From NCBI GenBank assembly GCA_009602725.1, contig WELB01000258.1:1-19989 (forward strand): a stretch of 19,989 bases of DNA, written 5' to 3'. Position 1 is the first letter of the stretch. Each line of letters begins with the position of its first letter. This document shows, piece by piece, positions 1-8,350 of the stretch. The stretch is from Spirogloea muscicola. Its lineage: Eukaryota > Streptophyta > Zygnematophyceae > Spirogloeales > Spirogloeaceae. The position numbers and the translations under genes were made by a program. Under the pieces are notes generated by a model, which searched no databases, was not told where the DNA came from, and worked only from the letters and a program-made list of their open reading frames with translations.

Positions 1-510
1 GCGCATTCGATACACTTGCGCCAGCGACCCGGCTGCAGGGAAGTCAAAAGGTTCCTAAGGTGCCTAAGGTGACATCAGTTCCCACGGGTGAGCACAAACA
101 AATCCGACAAGCTAACTTGGGGAGCTGGAGCGCCGCCACGAAAGCCGGAGGCCTGACTTAAATAGAAGTGGCTCTCCCAGTGGGGCAAGATGAGCTCGCC
201 CATAGAAGAGAGGGGCTGGCAGAAGCCAGCCAAAAAAGAATGGACAAAATCCAAAAGAAGGGAAACACACTAGCTAGGCATCGAGACAACTAGACATGAC
301 GGAAGCACACGAAGTTAAAAGGAGAAAGTGCTTGCCCATTGAGAATAGGTGCTGGAACAGCCAAAAAAAATTAACAAAGGACGAGAAGGGGGCCAGGGGA
401 ACTGACTTAAAGCGCGCCCTGCACGTTGATGAAGAGCCAATGCTTGCGAGCGCTGCAAACTAACTAAGAGCCGCATTCCTAATATGCAACTAAGGCCAGC
501 GGAATGCTGG
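1..510 (-). repeat. Interspersed repeat block, reverse orientation
   Basis: This block contains parts of the window's dominant repeat family, read on the minus strand. Bases 61-160 are a near-identical reverse complement of 8437-8540, and 407-440 match the reverse complement of 8411-8440. Two copies of the family core (plus-sense CCAGCCCCT..TTCTC.ATGGGCGAGC) lie at 194-219 and 330-355. The minus strand of about 402-488 reads a relic peptide containing GMRLLVSLQRS and HQRAGRALSQ, also seen in other copies. The minus strand of 75-158 ends in SLSDLFVLTRGN-stop. No intact gene is visible. Confidence 0.8.
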
Positions 511-809
511 AGTGGCCCAAGCTGCCCACCCCCGACTTCGACGACGCTTATCAAAAAGCCGGGCCAGATGCTGGATCAGGGAGGACCATACGCTGTAGTC
601 TCCGTAGATAACCGTGGCACACGGATAAAGATGGTCCCCTCGGGGATGGTCCTGGTAGTGCCGCTCCTTCTTGCGCTCCGCGCTGGACGTGGCCCAGCCA
701 GACACTGTTGACGTGGGTGCGACAGCCTTGTACGCGTCAAATCCCAAAGGAATGGACAAGGTCTGAAGGAGCTTCAACGCCGGCGGGCACTTTCTTACTT
801 TCTCTTTTG

Positions 810-902
810 AACGCCGCCGGTTCGCTCGCCCAGGTCTTCCGTATGCGAATGGCGGTCTCGTTCCAACGCTCCCTAGCCCACGAGAAAGCGCGGCCAGATT
901 GA
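810..902 (+). repeat. Repeat-family coding relic, N-terminal part of the shared peptide
   Basis: Translated in the plus frame this segment reads GSLAQVFRMRMAVSFQRSLA and stops at 900-902. The same peptide with mostly silent codon changes is on the minus strand at 1090-1182. It is followed by a shift into unrelated residues, so this copy looks truncated. The 29 bases at 882-910 are exactly the reverse complement of 13857-13885. I do not recognise the peptide as any known family. Confidence 0.6.
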
Positions 903-904
903 CT

Positions 905-1408
905 GGTGGCTGGGAAAGGCCAGCCCAAAAGAATGGACAAGGTCTGAGGGAGCTTGAGTGCGAACGACTAGGACTAAGACATCAGCCAGGGAACGCTCAG
1001 TAACCTCTAGACAGGAGATGCAGATCCGAGTAGCTAGCTGGTGGAAAGACGTCGCCCTGACGGAAGCCGGAGGCCGCCGCCAAAGCTCGGCCTGCGCGCA
1101 AGTGAACCGCGAAGGCGAGGGACCGCTGCATCGAGACGGCCAAACGCATACGGAACACCTGAGCGAGGGACCCGGCTACGTTGAAGCCGACGCGGTCCAC
1201 ACGCGAGCAGGCCGTGCTACGGCTGCTGCCTCTGGGTCTCGGCAGAGTGCCTCTTTCCATGTAGCGAGCTACTCTGACTTGCTGTTGCTCACTCGCGGGT
1301 ACCGACCTTCCCTCTGCATCGTCTCGTGTTTTGTAGTGTAGTCTTTATCCGGCAAATTTTTTGGCTTTGGGTATTGTCCATTCGTTTTGGGCTGGCTTTG
1401 CCAGCCCC
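905..1408. repeat. Fold-back pair A (imperfect long inverted repeat)
   Basis: The left arm (about 905-1106) and right arm (about 1200-1408) are diverged reverse complements around a centre near 1153. Matching landmarks run from outside to inside: the GGCTGG/CCAGCC hairpin with a GGACAA-type motif, the region encoding the SYSDLxLL(T/S)RGY peptide end, and the RAGRA segment. On the minus strand 997-1182 reads the fullest copy of the family peptide, ending RGY-stop at 997-999. On the plus strand 1198-1302 reads the matching C-terminal part. The arms are roughly 60 percent alike in the inner part, so this is two facing copies rather than a recent hairpin duplication. Confidence 0.7.
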
Positions 1409-1765
1409 TCTTCTTTATGGGCGAGCTCTTTCTTCGAAGGAGCCGGATGGCGCAAAAAGCCTGGTACTAAGTGCTAAGACGGCAGCCTCCAAGGAGAAAG
1501 ACGCTTCAGAGGGCGGTGGCTGGGAGAGGAGTGGCTCTCCTGATGGGGGCAAGTGCTGTGAAAAGCCAGCCCGAAAAGAATTGACGAAGGTTTGAAGGGG
1601 CCAAATGACAGAGGGGCATAACACGCTATATCAGAAGGGGTGTAGGATGGACCTCTCAGTAGCTACGAGTGAGGAGCCTAAAATCCGACAGCCTAAAGGG
1701 GATAGGCCAGCCCAGAGAATAGATGAAAAGAAATGAACAGAGGTTGAAGGGGCCAAGGAGAAATT
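1409..1765. repeat. Degenerate repeat-family fragments
   Basis: Fragments of the family occur in both orientations. A plus-orientation core begins just before (1401-1426). CCAGCCC followed by GAATTGACGAAGGTTTGAAGGGGCC around 1566-1602, and a similar AGCCCAGAG..GAACAGAGGTTGAAGGGGCC stretch around 1708-1755, are reverse-orientation pieces. Short open frames here look incidental. Confidence 0.55.
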
Positions 1766-2172
1766 GCTCGCCCGTAGAGAAGAGGGGCTGGCAAAGCCAG
1801 CCCAGAAGAAATGGACAATACTCAAAGAGCCAAAAAAGGTGCCGGAAAGAAAAGCTACACAGCTAGACACGAGATGACGCAATTGAAAGCTCAGTACCCA
1901 CGGGTGAGCAGCAAGTCCGAGTATATCGCAGAAAGAGGCACTCTGCCTAGACCCGGAGCAGCAGCGGAGTGCCTCGTTTCCTGCAGCCAGCTATTCCGAC
2001 TTGATGTTGCTCACTCGCGGGTACTGAGCTTCCCTACGCATCGTCGCGTGTTTTTGGCTGTGGTTTGTAGTGTAGTCCCTCTTCGGCACCTCTTTCTTTT
2101 GCTTTGGACATTGTCCATTTTTTCTGGCTGGCTTTGCCAGCCCCTCTTCTCTATGGGCGAGCAATTTCTTCT
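1766..2172. repeat. Fold-back pair B (long inverted repeat)
   Basis: The left arm, about 1766-1943, and right arm, about 1965-2172, are reverse complements with indels, centred near 1955. From outside in they share the ATGGGCGAGC core, the GGCTGGC/GCCAGCC hairpin, a TTGTCCAT motif, the GGCACCT motif, the GTACTGAGC segment and a GAGGCACTC motif beside the centre. Both arms encode the end of the family peptide: minus 1891-1920 (SDLLLTRGY-stop) and plus 1989-2027 (SYSDLMLLTRGY-stop). If transcribed it could form a stem of roughly 180 base pairs with mismatches. Confidence 0.8.
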
Positions 2173-2345
2173 TTTTCAGCAGCCATAGCGCGGCCTGCAC
2201 GCGTGTGGAGAGCCGGAGCACCGCCCTCCAAGGGCGGCGCTCCGGCTCCCCAAGTGAGATTGTCTGATTCGTATTTGCACAGTCGTGGGTACTAATGTCA
2301 TTGTTATCTTAGCCACCTTAGCATAGGGCTTCGGTGTTATTTAGC
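2173..2345 (+). repeat. Repeat-family 3' end copy
   Basis: This is a diverged copy of the segment at 8437-8559. It contains GGCGGCGCTCCGGCTCCCCAAGT, then a frame ending SDSYLHSRGY-stop at 2293-2295, then the tail TACTAATGTCATTGTTATCTTAGCCACCTTAG. The third copy of this tail is the reverse complement of the first 77 bases of the window. This copy has no poly(A) tail. Confidence 0.7.
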
Positions 2346-2739
2346 TTGTATTTTGCACTAGTTCTTGCTTGAACAATGTTTTGTCTTAAATTTGCTTCCC
2401 TTTCATTTCATGCGCACCCCGTGCCTTCTCCTTCACGGCTAGGTTTCCCGCTCGGTTGCTGGCCGATGCGGCGACTGGCGACGAGTTGACGAGACGGCAC
2501 CGTGGGTGGTGCGGAAGCGACCTTCGCCCGTCGCCTCATCAGGTCACGCAGATCACTGTTTAATGAGCGCCCTCCAGCTCCAGCGCCCGGCTTCCTTAGC
2601 GCCTTTGAAGAAGTGTCCTCCCAGTAAGAAAGGCCAGTCGGATCTGTAGGCTGCTCAAGCGTTAGTGCTGAAGTCCCCAATCAGCCAAGCAGCCGGCTCT
2701 TGCGCTGTCATCGTTAGCTCCCCTTAGCTTGGCTTAGCT
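2346..2739. other. No recognisable gene
   Basis: I see no supported gene. One recurring motif lies near 2396-2430 (CTTCCCTTTCATTTCATGCGCACC), also found in related form near 2900, 4343 and 8010. The remainder is unique sequence with no coding signal I can defend. Confidence 0.6.
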
Positions 2740-2966
2740 GCGAGTTACTTCGACTTGCTGCTGCTCACTCGTTGTTCCCAGCCTCTATCGTTGTTACTGT
2801 GCTTCCATCGGCCGTAGTCTCGTGTCTAGCTGTGTGGTCATAGGCACCTTCCGGCTCATTGGACCTTGTCCGTTCTTTCTGGGTTGGCTTGAATTGGCCT
2901 CCCTTTCAATTCATGCGCCCCGCGCGCCTTCTCTCTGGGCTGGCCTTCCCCAGCCCCCTACCTTCT
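2740..2966 (+). repeat. Repeat-family copy, degenerate
   Basis: Bases 2740-2778 read ASYFDLLLLTRC, a copy of the shared peptide end with the RGY damaged. Downstream, 2861-2890 carries the GGACCTTGTCCGTTCTTTC motif followed by GGTTGG, and 2936-2957 the hairpin GGGCTGG-CCTTC-CCCAGCCC. The order matches that in fold-back pairs A and B. Confidence 0.65.
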
Positions 2967-2972
2967 ATTAGA

Positions 2973-3090
2973 AGAAAGTGCTCGCCCATTGAGAATAGGG
3001 GCTGGAACAACCAGCCCGAAAAAGCCCTTCTATTAGGGAGCCCTTTCTTGCTTTTCCAGCCCCTATCCTCAATGGGCGAGCACTTTCTTT
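2973..3090. repeat. Fold-back pair C (short inverted repeat)
   Basis: The left arm (about 2973-3015) contains the core in reverse at 2980-3005, and the right arm (about 3045-3090) contains it forward at 3056-3081. The arms are nearly perfect reverse complements over about 40 bases, with roughly 30 bases between them. The left arm also carries its own small hairpin GGGGCTGG-AACAA-CCAGCCC. Confidence 0.8.
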
Positions 3091-3147
3091 CTTAGCTGAG
3101 GGCTGCTCGATGCGCAGCCCTTCCAGTCTTTGCGCTAGCTTTTGCCG

Positions 3148-3250
3148 GATTAGTGTGCTTTGCTTTAGCAGGGGTTACTGAGTGATTCGTAGCTGCTTTG
3201 TTTCTTTGTGTGCTTGTTTTCCTTAGCCCTTCCCCTGGCCCCCTTCTCGT
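3148..3250 (+). repeat. Duplicated segment, also at 8208-8302
   Basis: The stretch from about 3165 (TTTAGCAGGGGTTAC) to 3250 (CCCCTTCTCGT) is nearly identical to 8213-8302. It follows a frame ending FSRGY-stop (stop at 3179-3181), a decayed copy of the family peptide end. In the other copy the frame reads SVSDLRLLSRGY and continues into VIRSCFVSLCACFS. Confidence 0.75.
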
Positions 3251-3660
3251 ACCCCCCCCCGCTCCCGACCGTTGGGAGCCCGCGCCCGCCGCTCGCGCCG
3301 CCGCCGTCGCCGCCGCCGGCGGCGACGGCGGCGGCTCCATTGCCCCCTGCTGCCGCCGGTTGGCGCGCTCGCTCCGCCGCGCTCATGGCCGCGCCAGGCC
3401 GCGGGGCTTCCTCGGGCGCCCCGCTCAAGGATGCGCCAGGCTCCGGGGCCCCCCCCGGGCGCCTTGCCGGCTGCCGAGCTCCTCCAGTCATCCTCCTCAA
3501 GCCTTTCTTCTGCCCCCGACCGTTGTGGCGCCCGGCGACGGCGACGGCGGCGGCTTCAGTCCTCCTCGCCGCCCCCGCCACCGCTGTGCCAGGCCCCGCG
3601 GCTCCCTTGGGCGCCCCCTCCTGCCACTGCTGCTGCTCCATACCTCTAGCAGCTTCTGAA
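3251..3660. repeat. GC-rich low-complexity stretch
   Basis: Very GC-rich sequence with CCG/CGG triplet runs and long C runs. Internal diverged duplicates include CCCGACCGTTG at about 3264 and 3515, and GCCAGGC..GCGG..GGGCGCCCC at about 3393 and 3589. Long open frames exist on both strands, as expected for stop-poor GC-rich DNA. None resembles a protein I know, so I do not call a gene. Confidence 0.5.
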
Positions 3661-3667
3661 ACGGACG

Positions 3668-4115
3668 CAGGCCAGGCCGACAAGGCCCTCATCAACACCT
3701 CCGGGCCTCCTCCCCCCTCCTGCCATCTCTCCTGCTACTGCTGCTGCCCCACTCCTCCTCTAGCAGCTCCAGCAGGACAGGTCGTCAAGGCCCCAATCGG
3801 CACTTCCAGCCCTCTTCCCCCCCCCACCCCTCCATTCCTCCTGGCACTGCTGCTGCCTCACTCCTCTAGCAGCCGGCCCTCCTTCCCCTTCCCGCCATCC
3901 CTCCTCCTGCCACTGCTGCCAGGCCAGATCGACAAGGCCCTCACCGGCACTTTCGGCCATCCTTCCCTCCTGCTACTGCTGCTGCCCAACTCCTCCTCTA
4001 GCAGCTCCAGCAGGACAGGTCGTCAAGGCCTCAATCGGCACTTCCAGCCCTCTTCGCACCCCCACCCCTCCATTCCTCCTGGCACTGCTGCTGCCTCACT
4101 CCACTAGCAGCTCCA
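3668..4115 (+). repeat. Tandem repeat, two units of about 240-250 bases, each of two half units
   Basis: Four related segments begin with (G/T)(A/T)CAAGGCC at 3679, 3784, 3931 and 4023. Segments 1 and 3, and segments 2 and 4, are most alike, so the higher-order unit is about 238-252 bases. The 3775-3860 and 4013-4100 regions are almost identical. The sequence is rich in CTGCTGCTG and CTCCTC. One plus-strand frame stays open across 3208-4107 and would encode a Pro/Ser/Leu-rich repetitive protein of 299 residues. I see no splice or family evidence that it is expressed. Confidence 0.7.
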
Positions 4116-4225
4116 GTAGCTGCTAGATGCTAGTTGCTACGTCATAAGATGTGCTTACCTTTGTACTTGGCCATACTGGCCTTCGATTGTTTCAAATACA
4201 CGAAATTCACCTTCTCGTATACTGT

Positions 4226-4500
4226 TCATTCTTGTTTGGGCTGGCTTTTCCAGCCCCTATTCTCAATGGGCGAGCACTTCATTTGCTTTATCTGGCTGGC
4301 TTCCATTGCGCCGAAACTCCTGGACAGTGTATGGCTTGAGATGGCCTCCCTTTCAATTCATGCGCACCGCGCGCGCCTTCGGCTTCCCTTCCTTTCCCGT
4401 ACTCTGTTCATTCTTTTTCGGGCTGGTTGTTCCAGCCCCTATTCTCAATGGGCGAGCACTTTCTTCCTTACATTCCACGCGCACCGCGCGCGCCTTCTCT
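4226..4500 (+). repeat. Two tandem repeat-family copies upstream of the BPA1-like gene
   Basis: Two copies of the same module follow one another: a GTTCATTCTT motif, a GGGCTGG hairpin, a core (4250-4275 and 4432-4457), then GCGCACCGCGCGCGCCTTC (about 4363 and 4477). They end about 185 bases before the BPA1-like start codon, so they probably overlap its promoter or 5' untranslated region. Bases 4116-4225 and 4500-4683 show no other feature beyond rising GC content near the gene start. Confidence 0.75.
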
Positions 4501-4683
4501 CGTCTTTCCACCGGCCGCCATTGTTTCCTCGCTCGAGGGACCTTTCCAGCCGACAACTCCACTCGCCGCCGGCCGCCGAGCCCCCACTGCCGTCGGCTTC
4601 CGTTAGCCGCGCCCGCTCGCGTCCCGCTCGCGGCTCCACGACGCCCAACTCCGCATCCCACTGCCGCCGGGGCGCCCGGCGCC

Positions 4684-6491
4684 ATGACTGTGAGCCCTCC
4701 TTGGCGCTTCTCCCGCCACCAGGCCGCTGGGCCTCGCGCTGGGCCGACGGGAACCCCCTGATCCGGGCGCTCCCTTGTGCCTCAGGCTTCTGTGAAGGTG
4801 ACCAACCTGTCCGCCAAGGTCACCGAGAAAGATCTGTGGGAGTTCTTCGCTTTCTCGGGCGAGATACGAAGCATTGAGCTCACGAGGTGAGGCTGGCTAT
4901 GTGCCCTCTGCAGACGTTCTAAGTGCGCAACCAATAGGACCTCTAGTGCGAAAAATGGGCTGTGCTTTGGCTTTGGAAAGCTGGCTTGGATCCACACCAT
5001 GCTCGTTGCATCCAACGCCTCAGCCCACTGCGAGCATGGGCACTGAGGTGCACAATCCTTTTGTGAGCCACATTCTGTGTGCCAATCATTCGTGCAGCAA
5101 TGACGTTGCGGAGTCGAAGTCAGCTTATGTGACCTTCCAGGATGAGAGAGCATTGGACACTGCTCTACTCCTCACAGTATGCTTCTGCAGACCTCCAGAG
5201 ACTCCCTGAGCTCCCTGATTGAAAGCTTCACAGCTATGTGTTGGTGTCACATTCCATTGGGTTGTCAGCAGTTGTTGGCCATCTTGTAATGACCTGACTT
5301 TATGACGACATCCCATGCTGCTTAAGCTACCTCATTTTAAGGTGATCTGGCGAGCAGCAGTAGTAGGGTCAGGGAATCTCAAGCAGCATGTTGCTGAGCA
5401 TGACCAGCTGTCGTACTCTGTGCAGGGAGCTATTTTGATTAATAAGCCCTTAGAGGTGGTGGCAGCAGAGGGATATGTTCCACCGCCAAGCAATGACTTC
5501 TCTTCGCCACAGGTGCCTGCTCCTGATGGTCTAGCTCAGGTGAGCTGTTCTTATCAAGGAGCCCCATGTGGATTGATTATATGACTACGACTCTTGAGCT
5601 GCTTCCTACCACATGCATGACTATGAGCATGCAACCCTGCAAGCAATTTGTCTAGTAGGTCATGGCACTGATTGTACTCAACGTATCACGTCTCTTGCTG
5701 GCAGCAGACAATACCTCCCATGGTAGATCGTGCACAGAACATTGTCACGGACATGCTGGCAAAGGGCTACATTCTGGGCAAGGACGCAATGACAAGGGCA
5801 AAGGATTTTGATGACCGTCATCAACTCACGAAGACAGCCAGTACTAAAGCAGCGGCTGTAAGTAGTACAGCAGCCAGCCTAGACAAAAGGATGGGCTTCA
5901 GCCAGAAAATATCAGCTGGGGCTGCACAGGTCAATCAGTCGGTCAAAGCTGTGGATGAGAAGTATCATGTGTCAGAGACGACCCGCTCCGTCACATCAGC
6001 AGCTGAGCAGAGGCTGAATGAAGCAGGAGCTGCCCTTATGAAGAACAAGGTGAGGATGAAGTATAATGTGTCCATCACTGCCCTTGCTCTTCTTCGCCCT
6101 ACTCATCAATGGGGCTGACTATGAATTGCCTTTCAAACGCATTTGCAATGGCCCAAGAGCGCCCACTTCTGATGACTTGCTTGATTGCGGAGCTTGTGGC
6201 TTGCAGTATGTCGCTTTGAGCACAGAGTGGTTATCCGGTGCTTATGGTAGAATAACAAAGGCCATTGGAGATGTGAGCATGAAGACCAGGGAGAAGGTCC
6301 AGCAGAAGGAGAGCGGACTGTCTGCTGAGTCGGGAGAGAGTGCTCAAGTTCCTGATACAGCGGAAGTTGGGTCAATTGTGGATCACAGTGCTGCAAGTGA
6401 GCAAGCTGGGAGTGCTGCTCCGTTGCAAACACTTCCTGGCGACGCTCTTGGTGCCGACCTTTCCGTAAAGGAGGAGCCTGCTTTCACCTGA
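4684..6491 (+). CDS. BPA1-like RRM protein (binding partner of ACD11 family)
   Basis: Six exons by hand: 4684-4689, 4786-4886, 5098-5176, 5426-5539, 5705-6049 and 6207-6491 (stop TGA), all joining in phase, giving 309 residues. The first coding exon is only ATG ACT; reading through its GTGAGC donor soon hits a stop, so the intron is needed. Residues 5-62 form an RRM-like fold: RNP2-like VKVTNL (5-10), EFFAFSGEI, and RNP1-like SAYVTF (44-49). The second half matches the plant BPA1 family: MLAKGYILGKDAMTRAKDFD (117 onward), a helical region with KYHVSETTRS, then STEWLSGAYGRITKAI. The acidic Ser/Glu-rich tail, from about residue 240, is less conserved. In Arabidopsis such proteins bind the lipid-transfer protein ACD11 and affect cell-death control; that role here is inferred. 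The core RNP1 aromatics are reduced, as in this family, so RNA binding is doubtful. Confidence 0.88.
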
Positions 6492-7690
6492 GAACAGAAG
6501 CCTCTCAGTCGCGGATATGGACCTTGTACATAGTGCACACAGGTAAGGTTCGTCTGCTGTGTGAGCAGGCATCTAAGGCTGTCAGGTCATGTCCTCACAA
6601 GCATTGTCAACATGTTATGGGCACTAATAAGAGGACAAGGTTTTATACCTTCACAACTTGTCGGTGCTGTGCCCATGCTTTATATCCCACACCGGAGGTA
6701 CTCTGGGCGCAATTTGGGATCGACCATCAGGGTGAACTCTGACAGGATGTGCCCTTCCACATCAGTACTACACGGCTATGTGTGCCACATCAGAAGATCA
6801 TGTAGTGTATATGTCTGTGTGACAAAGTGCACTTGGCAGGATGTTCGTGGGCTGCGCTGGGAAAGGGGGAAGGGTTCATTCATGGCTGCGAGGGAGGGAC
6901 ACGGGGGAGGGAGAAGAGCACGCAATGTAAGGAGGAAATGGACAGATGTCAAGAAGTTGCTGTAGAAGTCAGCCAACTGCTTGCATGAACATAAATTGGC
7001 CGTCTTGCAGGCACTGGTGGCCATGCAAGCTTTGATGCTAAAGGCCTTGCATTGAGAGGTGGGCCGAAGAACTCCTGCGCCTATCTGTGTGGGCTGTGAA
7101 CCTAGCCAGATTGAATTTGGCGACTTACATACTGCAAGAGGTAACATGATACTTTGTCAGGGGAGCCTTGCTTGTGGGGTACCTCCTTGGGAGCTGCTCG
7201 TGCGGGTTGGCATGCTTCGTCCTTGCTGGCAGCACTCTGCCACTGTGCCACATTCCTCTGCGTTGGCCAACTGCTGCCACCGACCCTTGCCAACAGCAGC
7301 AGCTTCTCATGTGCACATCCGTGCATATACACTCATCAAACGTGGAGGAGACACACATGAGCCACTGCATTTCTTCAAGGAGACACCTTGTGCAAGAAGA
7401 AGAGAATTAAGCTGATTAGTCTCAGCCCACTCTCCTGGCTGGTCTCTCTTTGTATTGTTCCCTTTGCAAGAGCACCTTGTCGCAAAGAGGTAGCTGGCTC
7501 CTGGTCCACCTGTCTTGGCACAAGGAGCACCCATGTAACTAGAGGGTGTCGCATGTTGAAGCTAAGGGGGTATACAGAGGCCGACGGACAAAGGCGAGGA
7601 AGGCAGCACCAAATGGGTGGGAAGTACTAGAGAAGCAAGGGCAGCTCCTTGGAAGTAGATCGTACTGAAAATGGAAAGTGCCTGTCTTTA
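6492..7690. other. 3' flank of the BPA1-like gene; no recognisable gene
   Basis: No protein family can be recognised in any frame, and I cannot build exons in phase. The 3' untranslated region of the upstream gene must lie at the beginning. A TGTAA, the usual green-algal polyadenylation signal, is at 6926-6930 and another near 7533, but they are weak evidence at this distance. The sequence is not part of the repeat family. Confidence 0.5.
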
Positions 7691-7696
7691 AGGGAG

Positions 7697-7727
7697 GCAG
7701 CTCTTGCAACGGGGGGGCAAGAGCTGC
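7697..7727. repeat. Perfect 11-bp hairpin
   Basis: GCAGCTCTTGC (7697-7707) pairs perfectly with GCAAGAGCTGC (7717-7727) around a 9-base G-rich loop. It lies about 1.2 kb downstream of the BPA1-like stop codon, with no gene around it. Confidence 0.75.
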
Positions 7728-7845
7728 ACTTAGTCAGCCCACAACAACAATGACCGGGTCATAGGCCAGCTGCCAGATGATGGATTTTATATGAAGTTGG
7801 ACCCAGGCTGGGGGGGGGTGGAGTGAGCGAGCAGGACGAGTCCGA

Positions 7846-7882
7846 TGAAGAGCTTGTCCACTCCTATTGAAGAGCTTGTCCA
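7846..7882 (+). repeat. 15-base direct repeat
   Basis: TGAAGAGCTTGTCCA occurs exactly at 7846-7860 and again at 7868-7882, a spacing of 22 bases. It stands just before the hairpin at 7893-7923. Confidence 0.75.
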
Positions 7883-7892
7883 ATTTGCACGA

Positions 7893-7923
7893 GCTGTGAA
7901 CAGCCATGCTGGCTGTTCACAGC
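7893..7923. repeat. Perfect 13-bp hairpin
   Basis: GCTGTGAACAGCC (7893-7905) and GGCTGTTCACAGC (7911-7923) are exact reverse complements around the loop ATGCT. It marks the left border of the second repeat block, and could be a terminal structure of a small element or an RNA hairpin. No flanking target duplication could be assigned. Confidence 0.8.
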
Positions 7924-7999
7924 CCTCGGCCCGCTTTGTTGCTTTAGCCCCTCTTTGCTTATTTAATCCCTTGTTCTACTTCTAACAAACAGTGTACTG

Positions 8000-8350
8000 G
8001 CCGCTTCTGGCCTCCCATTTCTTTCATGCTCACACGCGCGCATTTTTCTCGTTTGGAGGGGCTGGCCTCTGACAGCCATGGCCTGACTGTGGCAGAGCTG
8101 TTGGCCGTTATTGAACAAGGCTTGGAAGGCTGGCTAAACCAAACGGCAGTCTTATATTGCCAGCCCCTCTTCTCAATGGGCGAGCTCTTTCATAGCGTCT
8201 CTGACCTGAGGCTGCTTAGCAGGGGTTACCAAGTGATCCGTAGCTGCTTTGTTTCTTTGTGTGCTTGTTTTTCTTAGCGCTTCCCCTGGCCCCCGTCTCG
8301 TCATTTGTTGATTTTTTTTGGGCTGGCTTTTCCAGCCCCTATTCTCAATA
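8000..8350 (+). repeat. Repeat-family copies upstream of NDC1
   Basis: This stretch contains a TGGCCTCCC..TTTCATGC motif near 8008, a full core at 8160-8185, a peptide-end relic at 8194-8229 (SVSDLRLLSRGY), the segment duplicated at 3165-3250 (8213-8302), a GGGCTGG-CTTTT-CCAGCCCC hairpin at about 8320-8340 and a truncated core at 8332-8350. It is a composite of several partial copies in the same orientation. Confidence 0.75.

Noticed and set aside
1-2345. LTR retrotransposon or DNA transposon with terminal repeats
   Set aside because: I see no reverse transcriptase, integrase or transposase motif, no long direct terminal repeats and no assignable target-site duplications. The poly(A)-tailed copy points to a retroposon instead, but I cannot name a class.
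3165-3698. 177-residue minus-strand frame in the GC-rich region
   Set aside because: Ala/Gly/Arg-rich composition without stops is expected from GC-rich DNA. No family or splice support.
194-4457. Array of regularly recurring cores resembling a CRISPR-like array
   Set aside because: The copies are irregularly spaced, in both orientations and embedded in longer related sequence. They are interspersed repeats in a eukaryotic genome.
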